Of a DNA stretch of 64,000 nt, positions 17,928 through 27,048 are shown one piece after another. The first letter of the stretch is position 1, and every line of letters starts with the position of its first letter. The DNA lies in assembly GCA_943371425.1 (NCBI GenBank), contig CALRUR010000003.1:124001-188000 (forward strand), written 5' to 3'. The DNA comes from CAJBVG01 sp943371425 (GTDB lineage Bacteria; Bacteroidota; Bacteroidia; Sphingobacteriales; Sphingobacteriaceae). The position numbers were made by a program, and so were the translations under genes. The notes under the pieces were generated by a model that saw only the letters and a list, made by a program, of their open reading frames with translations, was not told the origin of the DNA and ran no database searches.

Positions 17928-19502
17928 ATGTCAACAGAAAAAAATTACAGCACAGGTTCAAAATTATGGAGCGTTATTGCCGCTTCATCTGTTGGAACCC
18001 TAATAGAATGGTACGACTTCTATATCTTCGGAAGTTTGGCAGCCGTAATTGCCACTAAGTTTTTCCCAGCCGATAATCCAACTGCAGGCTTTCTTTCTAT
18101 ACTAGCAACATTTGCTGCTGGTTTCGTAGTGCGTCCATTTGGAGCCTTGTTCTTCGGTCGTTTGGGCGATTTAATTGGTAGAAAATACACCTTCATGGTA
18201 ACCCTACTTATTATGGGTTTCTCTACATTTTTAATTGGTATTATACCAGGTTATGAAACCATTGGTTACTTAGCTCCAGTTCTTGTTTTAATTTTACGTT
18301 TACTGCAAGGCTTGGCTTTAGGTGGTGAGTACGGTGGTGCTGCAACCTATGTGGCCGAACATTCGGAGCCAACAAAGCGTGGACTTAGAACTTCCTGGAT
18401 ACAGACTACTGCAACGGTTGGATTATTCATCTCGCTATTCGTAATCATGATTACGAAAAATTCAATGAGTAAAGAATCATTCGACCTTTGGGGTTGGAGA
18501 GTTCCATTTTTAATATCAATTGTAATGGTAGTAGTTTCTTATTTCATCCGAAGAAACATGGACGAATCGCCATTATTTAAAAAAGTAAAAGAAGGTGGTA
18601 AAGCATCTACTAACCCATTAAAAGAATCGTTCGGAAATAAATTGAATTTCAAATTTGTATTGCTAGCACTATTTGGTGCAACTATGGGCCAAGGGGTGGT
18701 ATGGTATACTGGTCAGTTTTATGCTTTATCCTTTTTGCAAAAAACGTGTAACATAGATTTCGATCAAACCAATTACATTATTGCCGCAGCATTAATGGCA
18801 GGTACAGGTTTCTTTATTTTCTTCGGATGGCTGAGTGATAAAATTGGTCGTAAAGGAATTATGATGCTGGGTATGTTGCTAGCAATACTTACTTATCGAC
18901 CTATATATGATAAGATTTACCAAACCGCTAACGTGGCTAATAAAACAGAAATTGTTGCCGAAACACAAACTACCGATAAGGTAATTTTAAAAGCGGGTAC
19001 TACAGATTCTGTGCGTGTAATTACAGTTGTTAAAAATTATACTGATGGTAGTGTTTATAATGAAGAGAGTAAACAATTAGTAGGTCTAGATGCAGATGGT
19101 AAAGAACATAAAATTGATGTTAAAAAATCTATTAACGTTGGCGATTCTAGTTATTGGATGTTAGTGCTCCTAGTATTTATACAAGTAATTTATGTTACCA
19201 TGGTTTACGGTCCAATTGCAGCTTTCTTGGTAGAAATGTTCCCTACTAAAATTAGGTACACTTCTATGTCATTACCTTACCATATCGGTAATGGAATTTT
19301 CGGTGGTTTATTACCAGCCATTGCAACCTATTTGGCTACTAGTGCAACCTCTGCAAACAATAAAGCAATAGAAGCTGGCTTAGCTGCACCATATGATAAA
19401 CCTTATCTAGAGGGCCTTTGGTATCCTATCATTGTAGCAGGAGTATGTTTTGTAATAGGCATGCTTTATATCAATAAAAAAATGACAAATATTGAAGAAT
19501 AA
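17928..19502 (+). CDS. MHS-family MFS transporter (organic acid:H+ symporter type)
   Basis: This 524-residue permease has the metabolite:H+ symporter signatures: GTLIEWYDFYIFGSLA in helix 1, RPFGALFFGRLGDLIGRKYTF at the helix 2-3 loop, and LLQGLALGGEYGGAATYVAE in helix 4. The second half repeats the loop motif (FFGWLSDKIGRKG). Relatives carry citrate, alpha-ketoglutarate, proline or short carboxylates. Unusually, about 80 polar residues (roughly 330-410, from RPIYDKIYQTAN to KKSINVGDSSYW) interrupt the C-terminal helices. Position between a porin and acyl-CoA synthetases suggests a short-chain carboxylate as substrate; this is inference. Confidence 0.85.
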   Translation: MSTEKNYSTGSKLWSVIAASSVGTLIEWYDFYIFGSLAAVIATKFFPADNPTAGFLSILATFAAGFVVRPFGALFFGRLGDLIGRKYTFMVTLLIMGFSTFLIGIIPGYETIGYLAPVLVLILRLLQGLALGGEYGGAATYVAEHSEPTKRGLRTSWIQTTATVGLFISLFVIMITKNSMSKESFDLWGWRVPFLISIVMVVVSYFIRRNMDESPLFKKVKEGGKASTNPLKESFGNKLNFKFVLLALFGATMGQGVVWYTGQFYALSFLQKTCNIDFDQTNYIIAAALMAGTGFFIFFGWLSDKIGRKGIMMLGMLLAILTYRPIYDKIYQTANVANKTEIVAETQTTDKVILKAGTTDSVRVITVVKNYTDGSVYNEESKQLVGLDADGKEHKIDVKKSINVGDSSYWMLVLLVFIQVIYVTMVYGPIAAFLVEMFPTKIRYTSMSLPYHIGNGIFGGLLPAIATYLATSATSANNKAIEAGLAAPYDKPYLEGLWYPIIVAGVCFVIGMLYINKKMTNIEE

Positions 19503-19516
19503 TAAAATTAGAAATT

Positions 19517-19738
19517 ATGAATCAAGTAAAAAGAATATTAGGCGTAGCATGGATTCTTTTAGGAGTTTATGCAGGGTATTACTTATTAGTAAGCCAAGCC
19601 ATCCCAAAATTTATGAGTGATAAAGCAGAGGATTTAGTACCTGCCATTATTTATACATTTATTTTGATGCCAGTAATTACAGGCGGTTTAATGGTGTTCG
19701 GATATTATTCGATCATTGGGGAATATGATGTAAAATAA
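19517..19738 (+). CDS. DUF6814-family small membrane protein
   Basis: This 73-residue protein has two membrane helices (ILGVAWILLGVYAGYYLLV and AIIYTFILMPVITGGLMVFGYY). It begins 14 bp after the MFS stop. It fits DUF6814, which in Bacteroidota is typically found next to MFS carboxylate transporters. An accessory role for the transporter is likely from context only. Confidence 0.75.
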   Translation: MNQVKRILGVAWILLGVYAGYYLLVSQAIPKFMSDKAEDLVPAIIYTFILMPVITGGLMVFGYYSIIGEYDVK

Positions 19739-19781
19739 ATAAAATGATTGGCTGTTAATTTGTAAATTGTGCAACACGATT

Positions 19782-19973
19782 ATGAAGAATAAATTAAAAA
19801 ATCATCGTTTAGCGTTTGTTTGCATATTAGCAGCCATTCTATTGAATTTCCCGATTGTATCGGCATTCAATAAAACAATTTTCATTTTTGGTTTACCCAT
19901 CTTATATGTATACATATTGATGGTATTGCTTTTCAGCATTGTAAGTAGTATGATAATTATTCATAAAAAGTAA
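19782..19973 (+). CDS. DUF3311-like two-helix membrane protein
   Basis: From the ATG at 19782 this is 63 residues with two helices (FVCILAAILLNFPIV and YVYILMVLLFSIVSSMIII). The pattern of a hydrophobic helix, then FNK, then FGLPILYVYIL resembles DUF3311 proteins. In other bacteria those small partners are encoded immediately before a sodium:solute symporter, and here the next gene has a symporter domain and starts 2 bp after this stop. A GTG start 15 bp upstream is possible. I infer an auxiliary subunit of the symporter-kinase. Confidence 0.6.
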   Translation: MKNKLKNHRLAFVCILAAILLNFPIVSAFNKTIFIFGLPILYVYILMVLLFSIVSSMIIIHKK

Positions 19974-19975
19974 TT

Positions 19976-22675
19976 ATGAATGTTTGGTTAATTCTTAGCA
20001 TTACACTTCTTTATTTAGTACTACTTTTTGTGGTGGCATACTTCGCGGAAAAGAAACAGTTATTGAGCGATAAGTGGAGCCCCTTTATTTATGCGCTTTC
20101 TATTGGTGTATATTGCACCGCTTGGACATTTTATGGTAGCATTGGCAGAGCCACTGTTTTTGGTCCCGATTTTTTATCCATTTACGTAGGCCCCATTTTA
20201 TTAATGCCGTTATGTTGGGGTTTCTATCGTAAGATTATTAAAATTTCTAAAGTTCAAAAAATTACCAGCATCGCCGATTTTATTTCATCGCGTTATGGAA
20301 AAAATATTTCCGTAGGAGCATTGGTGGCAACTGTTTGTATAATTGGCGTAATTCCATATATCTCCTTACAAATAAAGGCTATTGCAGATAGCTTTGATAT
20401 TTTAACTGCTACTTCAAATTTAGAATCATCAAGTTCCATTATTCAAACTTGGAAACCTTTAGTAGTAACTCTTGTCTTAGGTTTTTTTATCATGCTTTTT
20501 GGAACCTCTAAAATAGATGCCTCCGAAAAACACGTAGGTCTTGTAAATGCCATCGCTTTCGAATCGATTGTAAAATTATTAGCCTTTAGCATCGGAGGAT
20601 TGTACATTGTTTATAATGTATTGAATAATTACACCAGTATTCAAATTCAACAAAACTCGGCCGTTCAACATTTATTTACGTTCGATACCAATTCGGGTTA
20701 TTTAAAATGGTTCGGTTTATCAATTTTGTCCTTCACAGCATTTATTTTTTTACCTCGCCAATTTCAATTAGGAGTAATAGAAAACAAAGACGATGCTCAT
20801 TTAAAAACTGCTATTTGGGTTTTCCCAACTTATCTTATTTTAATCAATTTATTAGTAATTCCGATAGCTGTAGCAGGTGTATTGTTTTACAACGGTCAAG
20901 TGTATAACCCAGACTATACTATACTTAGCATACCTGGTGCATTAAGAGCAGATTGGATTAGCATGATTGTTTTTTTAGGAGGATTTTCTGCAGCAACCGG
21001 GATGATTATTGTGGAGACCATTGCCTTAAGCACTATGTTTAGCAATAACATTTTAATTCCAATAATTTTAAGTAACCGTTCTTTAAAAGCATCTTTTTTT
21101 ACACATGTATTACAAAGTATAAAGTGGATCAGAAGAATCTCTATTCTGTTTTTACTCTTATTGTCTTATTTATATTATCAATACATTTCTGGAACCTATT
21201 CATTAGTATCCATTGGTTTAATTTCATTTACAGCAGTAGCACAATTTGCACCCTCGGTATTATTTGGCATTTATTGGAAACGCGCAAGTAAATTAGCAAG
21301 CATTGTGAGTATTTCTGTAGGGATAGGAATTTGGTTTTTTACACTGGTGGTTCCAACTTTAGTATCAGCAGAAATTTTACCCTTAAGTATTATCGAAAAT
21401 GGATATGCAAATATATCATGGCTAAAACCTAATCACTTGTTTGGCGTTGCAATGGCCGACCCTATTACACATGCATTTTTCTGGAGTATATTATTTAACA
21501 TTTTTGCCTTTGTAAGTATTTCACTGTTTTTACAACCCAAAGAAGAAGAGATTACACAAGCAGAATTATTTGTAGACATCGATCAATATTCTAGCAGTTA
21601 TGAACAATCATTTATACGTTCAGGAAACATAAATATTTTAGATTTACGTAAACTCATGTCGAGTTTCATTGGAGAACTAAAAAGTAAGCAATTATTTCGT
21701 CAGTATTTTTTAAGAAATCAGTTAGAAATACCAGACGATCATCAGAAAGCAGACCAAGGTGTAATCACCTTTACGGAGAAAATTTTATCAGGAGTAATTG
21801 GGGCAGCATCGTCCAGAATTATACTTCAATCGATGATGAAAGACGAAGTAATTAGAATGAACGATGTGGTGAATTTGTTGAAAGAATCTCAACAGATTTT
21901 ACAACTTAACAAAGAACTTAGCAATAAATCTTCGGAGCTAGGCAAAGCCTATGATGCATTGAGTAAGGCTAATACTAAACTGAAGCAAATAGATCAGTTA
22001 AAAGATGAATTTTTGTATACCGTAACTCATGAATTGCGTACACCTCTAACAAGTGTAAGGGCTTTCACCGAAATTATGTATGATCATCCGGATATGGATG
22101 AACAAAAGCGACAAGAGTTTTTAAAGGTAATGGTTTATGAATTAGAACGGTTGAGTAAATTAATTACACAAGTGCTCGACTTGGAGAAGTTAGAATCTGG
22201 GAAGCAACAAATACATAGAATTAAAGTAAAACCAATAGATTTAGTAAATCGTGTGGTGGGCTCTTTTAATATAGAAATAAATACCAATCAACAAAAAATA
22301 GAGGTACACAACGATTCTAAATACGATGCTTTGTTAGACATTGATTTGATGGAACGTGTATTGGTAAATATTATTGGAAATGCTCAGAAATACATTCCCT
22401 CAGAATTGGGCAAAATAATTATCACTATTAAAAGTACGGAGCATGAATTGTATATTTCTGTAGAAGACAATGGGCCTGGAATACCAGCAGAACAAAGGTC
22501 TCAGGTATTTAACAAATTTTATCAAGTTACACAATCTAAAAAAAGTAATACAGGCGGTTCTGGTTTAGGACTTTCAATTTGTAAGAAAATTATTGATTTG
22601 CACAAAGGCCAAATTTTTGTAGATGAAAGTATAAATGGTGGTGCAAAATTTATTATACAATTACCCATGAAATAA
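19976..22675 (+). CDS. Hybrid sodium:solute symporter/sensor histidine kinase (CrbS/CbrA type)
   Basis: This 899-residue protein fuses a transporter to a kinase. Residues about 1-510 hold a dozen or more membrane helices of the sodium:solute symporter (SLC5) fold, with early landmarks WTFYGSIGRATVFGPDFLSIYVGP and later FLPRQFQLGVIEN. A linker and coiled coil (LLKESQQILQLNKELSNKSSEL) lead to the kinase: His685 in VTHELRTPLTSVRAF, the N box NIIGNAQKYIP, then VEDNGPGIPAEQ and the G2 box GGSGLGLSICKKI. CrbS-type kinases in proteobacteria control acetyl-CoA synthetase, and here prpE and acs follow after the receiver gene. It may sense or import acetate or another carboxylate. Confidence 0.9.
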   Translation: MNVWLILSITLLYLVLLFVVAYFAEKKQLLSDKWSPFIYALSIGVYCTAWTFYGSIGRATVFGPDFLSIYVGPILLMPLCWGFYRKIIKISKVQKITSIADFISSRYGKNISVGALVATVCIIGVIPYISLQIKAIADSFDILTATSNLESSSSIIQTWKPLVVTLVLGFFIMLFGTSKIDASEKHVGLVNAIAFESIVKLLAFSIGGLYIVYNVLNNYTSIQIQQNSAVQHLFTFDTNSGYLKWFGLSILSFTAFIFLPRQFQLGVIENKDDAHLKTAIWVFPTYLILINLLVIPIAVAGVLFYNGQVYNPDYTILSIPGALRADWISMIVFLGGFSAATGMIIVETIALSTMFSNNILIPIILSNRSLKASFFTHVLQSIKWIRRISILFLLLLSYLYYQYISGTYSLVSIGLISFTAVAQFAPSVLFGIYWKRASKLASIVSISVGIGIWFFTLVVPTLVSAEILPLSIIENGYANISWLKPNHLFGVAMADPITHAFFWSILFNIFAFVSISLFLQPKEEEITQAELFVDIDQYSSSYEQSFIRSGNINILDLRKLMSSFIGELKSKQLFRQYFLRNQLEIPDDHQKADQGVITFTEKILSGVIGAASSRIILQSMMKDEVIRMNDVVNLLKESQQILQLNKELSNKSSELGKAYDALSKANTKLKQIDQLKDEFLYTVTHELRTPLTSVRAFTEIMYDHPDMDEQKRQEFLKVMVYELERLSKLITQVLDLEKLESGKQQIHRIKVKPIDLVNRVVGSFNIEINTNQQKIEVHNDSKYDALLDIDLMERVLVNIIGNAQKYIPSELGKIIITIKSTEHELYISVEDNGPGIPAEQRSQVFNKFYQVTQSKKSNTGGSGLGLSICKKIIDLHKGQIFVDESINGGAKFIIQLPMK

Positions 22676-22679
22676 CATA

Positions 22680-23051
22680 ATGACGACAAAGAAAAAAATA
22701 TTAATTGTAGACGATGATCCGAATATTTTATTATCGGTAGAATTTTTATTGGTAAAAAACGGATACGATGTATTGGTAGCTAGAAACGGTATGGAGGCCA
22801 TTGAAATTATTGAAGATACAGTACCCGATGTAGTATTGTTAGATATTATGATGCCCGATGTTGATGGTTATGTGATATGTGAATTTATTAAGAAAAATGA
22901 ACGAACCAAATCTGCAAAAGTAATTTTTCTATCCGCAAAAAGTAGAGAAATGGACATTGATTTTGGATACGAAATTGGAGCCGATTTATACATGATAAAA
23001 CCTTTTTCTACGAGAACACTTTTGGAAAAGATTAACGAGTTACTTAAATAG
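22680..23051 (+). CDS. Single-domain response regulator (receiver only)
   Basis: This 123-residue CheY-like receiver has the acidic pocket Asp11-13 (IVDDDPN), phospho-acceptor Asp55 (LLDIMMPD), a Ser/Thr switch near FLSA (84-86) and Lys107 (MIKPFS). No output domain follows. It begins 4 bp after the kinase stop, so it is very likely the kinase's partner. Because it cannot bind DNA, it must act through another protein. The proteobacterial partner CrbR has a LuxR-type output, so this arrangement differs. Confidence 0.92.
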   Translation: MTTKKKILIVDDDPNILLSVEFLLVKNGYDVLVARNGMEAIEIIEDTVPDVVLLDIMMPDVDGYVICEFIKKNERTKSAKVIFLSAKSREMDIDFGYEIGADLYMIKPFSTRTLLEKINELLK

Positions 23052-23113
23052 TACAGTGTACGTTGTACGCTGTACATTGTACGCTGTACAGTGTACAACA
23101 TACATTGTACAGT
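23051..23113. repeat. Heptamer tandem repeat, unit GTACAGT/GTACGCT
   Basis: Nine consecutive 7-bp units, all built on (g/a)taca or gtacg, run from the stop codon of the receiver gene to about 20 bp before the prpE start. Because GTAC is self-complementary, the array can fold in many registers. Confidence 0.9.
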
Positions 23114-23132
23114 TTTTATAAAAAGCAATAAA

Positions 23133-25025
23133 ATGAATTATAGCACAGAATACTTGGAAAGCATCTCAGACCCTAATACATACTGGGCTTCGCAGGTTGA
23201 TAGAATTCCTTGGTTCAAGAAACCAAGTGTAGTTTTGTCTGCTACTGAGAACGGATATTACCAATGGTTTGAAGATGGCACTTGTAACATAAGTTATATG
23301 ATGCTGGATTATCATGTGGCTAATGGGAAGGGAAATAAAACTGCTTTGATTTTTGATTCGCCTGTTACTCATACAAAGAAAAAATATACGTATGCCGAAT
23401 TATTAAAAGAAGTATCGGAATTTGCTGGAGTATTAAAATCTAAGAAGGTAGAAAAAGGGGATACTGTAATTATTTACATGCCCATGATACCAGAGGCAAT
23501 TATCGCAATGATAGCATGTGCTAGAATTGGTGCGATCCATTCTGTAGTGTTTGGCGGGTTTGCTGCGCATGAGTTAGCCATTCGTATTGATGATGCGAAA
23601 CCAAAAGTATTAATTACGGCGAGTTACGGAATGGAGTTTGATAAACTTATTCCTTATTTACCATTGCTAGAAGAAGCCTATCATTTAAGTTTTCATCAAC
23701 CAGAAAGCACGATACTTGTTAAACGACCACATCATACAGATGTTGCTACTATTGCCTTTGAGGAGTATCATAAGCTTACGGTACATGCCCAAGCAAGTTC
23801 TTATGTTGAAATGAAATCTACCGACCCTTTATATATTATTTATACATCGGGCACTACAGGCAAACCAAAAGGAATAGTACGCGATACAGGAGGGTACGCC
23901 TTGGCATTACAGTATAGTTTAGATAAAATTTATAACGTAAAAGAGGAGGATGTTTTTTGGGCAGCTTCTGATGTGGGTTGGGTGGTAGGGCATTCTTACA
24001 TTTGTTATGCCCCCTTATTATTAGGATGTACTACGGTGGTTTATGAAGGCAAACCAATTAGAACTCCTAACGCGGGTAGCTTTTGGAGGATGATAGAGGA
24101 GTATAAAATAAATTTATTGTTTGCGGCGCCCACCGCGTTTAGAGCCATTAAAAAAGAAGATGCCGATGCGAAAGAATTAGTACAATATGATATTAGTTCC
24201 TTGAAATCTGTATTCGTTGCAGGAGAGCGATGCGATCCGGCAACTTATGAATGGATATTTGAAAAAACCAAGGTTCCTGTAATTGATCATTGGTGGCAAA
24301 CAGAATCGGGTTGGCCAATGATTGCAAATATGCTAGGAATAGAGCAATTCCCAATAAAACCAGGCTCTTCGAGCAAAGCGGTTTGCGGTTATAATGTAAA
24401 AGTTTTAAATGAGGAGGGAGAAGAGCTTCCTAAAAATACAGAAGGATTTATCGCCATAAAATTACCCTTGCCTCCGGGCTGCTTAACCACCCTTTGGAAT
24501 GAACACGAACGATTTAAAGAATCTTATTTAGATGTATTACCAGGGTACTATTTTACAGGCGATGGAGGATACATTGATGAAGACGATTACGTGTACATTA
24601 TGGGTAGGGTAGACGATGTGATAAATGTTTCGGGTCACCGATTATCAACCGGTGAAATGGAAGAAATGATTGCAGCCCACCCCGACATTGCAGAATGTGC
24701 AGTGGTTGGCATAGCAGATGAGTTACGCGGACAACGCCCATTAGGATTCTTTATTTTAAAAGACGGACATCCACGTGATGAGAAAGAGGTAGAAGAAGAA
24801 TTAGTAAAGCACATACGTAACCAAATTGGTGCAGTAGCTTATTTCAAAAATGCCATTAAAGTAAACCGACTTCCTAAAACACGTTCCGGAAAAATTTTAC
24901 GCAAAACCATTCGCCAAATCGCCGATGGTGAAGAGTACGTTGTGCCCTCAACGATTGATGATCCGGCGATATTGGAGGAAATCGCTTTAGCTTTAGAAAA
25001 AATGAAAATAGAAATTAGAAAATAG
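23133..25025 (+). CDS. prpE: Propionyl-CoA synthetase-like AMP-forming acyl-CoA ligase
   Basis: This ANL-superfamily enzyme activates a short-chain acid via acyl-AMP to acyl-CoA. I start at the ATG at 23133 (MNYSTEYLESISDPNTYWAS), giving 630 residues; the longer frame begins in the repeat array. Motifs are YTSGTTGKPKGIVRD (P-loop), DHWWQTESGWPMIAN, YYFTGDGGYIDED, GRVDDVINVSGHRLSTGEMEE and the C-terminal KTRSGKILRKTIRQIADG with the catalytic lysine. The TESGWP core and the ending VPSTIDDPAILEEI are like PrpE rather than Acs. Substrate is therefore probably propionate, possibly another C2-C4 acid. Confidence 0.8.
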   Translation: MNYSTEYLESISDPNTYWASQVDRIPWFKKPSVVLSATENGYYQWFEDGTCNISYMMLDYHVANGKGNKTALIFDSPVTHTKKKYTYAELLKEVSEFAGVLKSKKVEKGDTVIIYMPMIPEAIIAMIACARIGAIHSVVFGGFAAHELAIRIDDAKPKVLITASYGMEFDKLIPYLPLLEEAYHLSFHQPESTILVKRPHHTDVATIAFEEYHKLTVHAQASSYVEMKSTDPLYIIYTSGTTGKPKGIVRDTGGYALALQYSLDKIYNVKEEDVFWAASDVGWVVGHSYICYAPLLLGCTTVVYEGKPIRTPNAGSFWRMIEEYKINLLFAAPTAFRAIKKEDADAKELVQYDISSLKSVFVAGERCDPATYEWIFEKTKVPVIDHWWQTESGWPMIANMLGIEQFPIKPGSSSKAVCGYNVKVLNEEGEELPKNTEGFIAIKLPLPPGCLTTLWNEHERFKESYLDVLPGYYFTGDGGYIDEDDYVYIMGRVDDVINVSGHRLSTGEMEEMIAAHPDIAECAVVGIADELRGQRPLGFFILKDGHPRDEKEVEEELVKHIRNQIGAVAYFKNAIKVNRLPKTRSGKILRKTIRQIADGEEYVVPSTIDDPAILEEIALALEKMKIEIRK

Positions 25026-25046
25026 TTTTTAGTAATATTTAACCCC

Positions 25047-25088
25047 AATTCATAATTCATAATTCATAATTCATCATTCATAATTCAA
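25047..25088. repeat. Heptamer tandem repeat, unit AATTCAT, before acs
   Basis: Six period-7 units, two of them with single changes, fill the gap between prpE and acs, ending 5 bp before the acs start. The same unit recurs at 40251. Confidence 0.9.
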
Positions 25089-25093
25089 ATAAA

Positions 25094-27001
25094 ATGGATT
25101 TTCAAATAAAAACCCTAGAACAGTATCACAAGGTATACAAACACTCGGTAGAGCAGCCTGAAGAATTTTGGGCCGACATTGCTTCACAATTTTTGTGGAA
25201 GAAAAAATGGAACAAAGTATTAAACTGGAATTTTAAAGAGCCTTATATTAAATGGTTTGATGGTGCAACTTTAAACATCACCGAAAATTGTTTAGATAGG
25301 CATTTGGCAGAGCGAGGCGATCAGCCTGCCATAATTTGGGAACCGAATGATCCGAATGAGCATCATCGAATTTTAACCTACAAACAATTGCATCACCAAG
25401 TTTCTATGTTTGCCAATGTGCTAAAACATAATGGGGTGAAGCGTGGCGACCGTATTTGTATATACATGCCAATGGTACCAGAATTGGCCATTGCTGTACT
25501 TGCGTGTGCACGCTTAGGCGCTATACACTCTGTAGTATTCGGTGGATTTTCTGCACAAAGTATTGCCGACAGAATTAAGGATGCAAAATGCTCGCATGTA
25601 ATTACTGCCGATGGTGCTTACCGTGGCAATAAAGACATTCCTCTGAAATCTGTAATCGACGATGCCTTAATGCAATGCGATTCGGTAAAAAAAGTAATTG
25701 TACTTACTCGTAATCGTATGCCAGTATCAATGATTAAAGGCAGAGATGTTTGGTGGGAAGATGAAATGAAAAAAATGGAAACACTGCATGAGTATGATTG
25801 CCCAGCCGAAGAAATGAATGCCGAAGAAGAACTCTTTATTTTATATACTTCTGGCTCTACCGGTAAACCAAAAGGAGTAGTGCACACATGCGCTGGTTAT
25901 ATGGTGTACGCAGGTTATACCTTCAGTAATGTTTTTCAATATAAACCAAAAGAAGTTTATTTCTGTACAGCAGATATTGGATGGATTACTGGGCATTCTT
26001 ACATCGTTTACGGACCGCTTTCACAAGGTGCTACAACGCTAATGTTTGAAGGGGTTCCCACTTATCCAGATGCTGGCCGACTTTGGGAAATTGTAGAGAA
26101 ATATAAAGTAAATATTTTATACACCGCACCTACTGCCATTAGGTCTTTAATGCAATCGGGTTTAGAATATGTGAACGGAAAAAATTTAGATTCCTTAAGA
26201 GTTTTGGGATCTGTAGGAGAGCCAATAAACGAAGAAGCTTGGCATTGGTTTAACGAGAACATTGGTAAAAAAAGATGCCCAATAGTAGATACTTGGTGGC
26301 AAACAGAAACAGGTGGAATTATGATTTCGCCTATTGCCAACGTTACGCCGCTAAAGCCCGCACACGCTACCTTTCCGTTGCCAGGCATACAACCAATTTT
26401 AGTGGATGAAAATGGTAAAGAAATACAAGGCAATGGTGTAAATGGCAATTTATGTATTAAGTTTCCATGGCCAGGAATGATTCGTACTACCTACGGCGAC
26501 CATGAACGTTGCCGTACCAATTATTTTGCAACCTATGAGAATTTATATTTTACCGGCGATGGTTGTTTGAGAGACGAAGATGGAAATTATAGAATTACCG
26601 GTAGGGTGGATGATGTGATAAACGTATCGGGTCATAGAATAGGAACAGCCGAAGTAGAGAATGCAATAAATGCACACACAGGCGTAGTAGAATCGGCAGT
26701 AGTTGGTTACCCGCATGATATTAAAGGGCAAGGAATTTATGCCTTTGTAATTTGTGAGGAAGATACACACGAAGAAGATTTACGTAGAAAAGATATAGGG
26801 ATGACTGTTGCTCGTATTATTGGAGCCATTGCAAAGCCAGACAAAATTCAATTTGTAAGAGGCTTACCAAAAACACGATCAGGTAAAATTATGCGTAGAA
26901 TTTTAAGAAAAATTGCAGAAGGGGAAGTAGAAAATTTAGGTGATATTTCAACTTTACTCGACCCAGGTGTAGTGGAAGATATTAAAAACGCACGCATTTA
27001 A
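25094..27001 (+). CDS. acs: Acetyl-CoA synthetase
   Basis: Acs converts acetate, ATP and CoA to acetyl-CoA. The 635-residue length is normal. Motifs are the N-terminal WFDGATLNITENCLDRH, YTSGSTGKPKGVVHT (P-loop), DTWWQTETGGIMISP (acetate pocket, including the key Trp), LYFTGDGCLRDEDGNYRITGRVDDV and KTRSGKIMRRILRKIAEG. The lysine of the last motif is the residue acetylated by Pat-type regulators in other bacteria. It closes the porin-transporter-kinase-ligase cluster, consistent with acetate uptake and activation controlled by the symporter-kinase. Confidence 0.96.
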   Translation: MDFQIKTLEQYHKVYKHSVEQPEEFWADIASQFLWKKKWNKVLNWNFKEPYIKWFDGATLNITENCLDRHLAERGDQPAIIWEPNDPNEHHRILTYKQLHHQVSMFANVLKHNGVKRGDRICIYMPMVPELAIAVLACARLGAIHSVVFGGFSAQSIADRIKDAKCSHVITADGAYRGNKDIPLKSVIDDALMQCDSVKKVIVLTRNRMPVSMIKGRDVWWEDEMKKMETLHEYDCPAEEMNAEEELFILYTSGSTGKPKGVVHTCAGYMVYAGYTFSNVFQYKPKEVYFCTADIGWITGHSYIVYGPLSQGATTLMFEGVPTYPDAGRLWEIVEKYKVNILYTAPTAIRSLMQSGLEYVNGKNLDSLRVLGSVGEPINEEAWHWFNENIGKKRCPIVDTWWQTETGGIMISPIANVTPLKPAHATFPLPGIQPILVDENGKEIQGNGVNGNLCIKFPWPGMIRTTYGDHERCRTNYFATYENLYFTGDGCLRDEDGNYRITGRVDDVINVSGHRIGTAEVENAINAHTGVVESAVVGYPHDIKGQGIYAFVICEEDTHEEDLRRKDIGMTVARIIGAIAKPDKIQFVRGLPKTRSGKIMRRILRKIAEGEVENLGDISTLLDPGVVEDIKNARI

Positions 27002-27033
27002 GTGTTTTTTAGAACAAGGATGTATTAATTTTT

Positions 27034-27043
27034 CATATTTTCG
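27034..27043 (+). promoter_or_regulatory. Putative -7 element upstream of surE
   Basis: The A/T-rich segment just before surE contains TATTTTCG, one mismatch from TAnnTTTG, only a few bases before the ATG at 27049. The transcript would have almost no leader. Confidence 0.35.
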
Positions 27044-27048
27044 CATTA

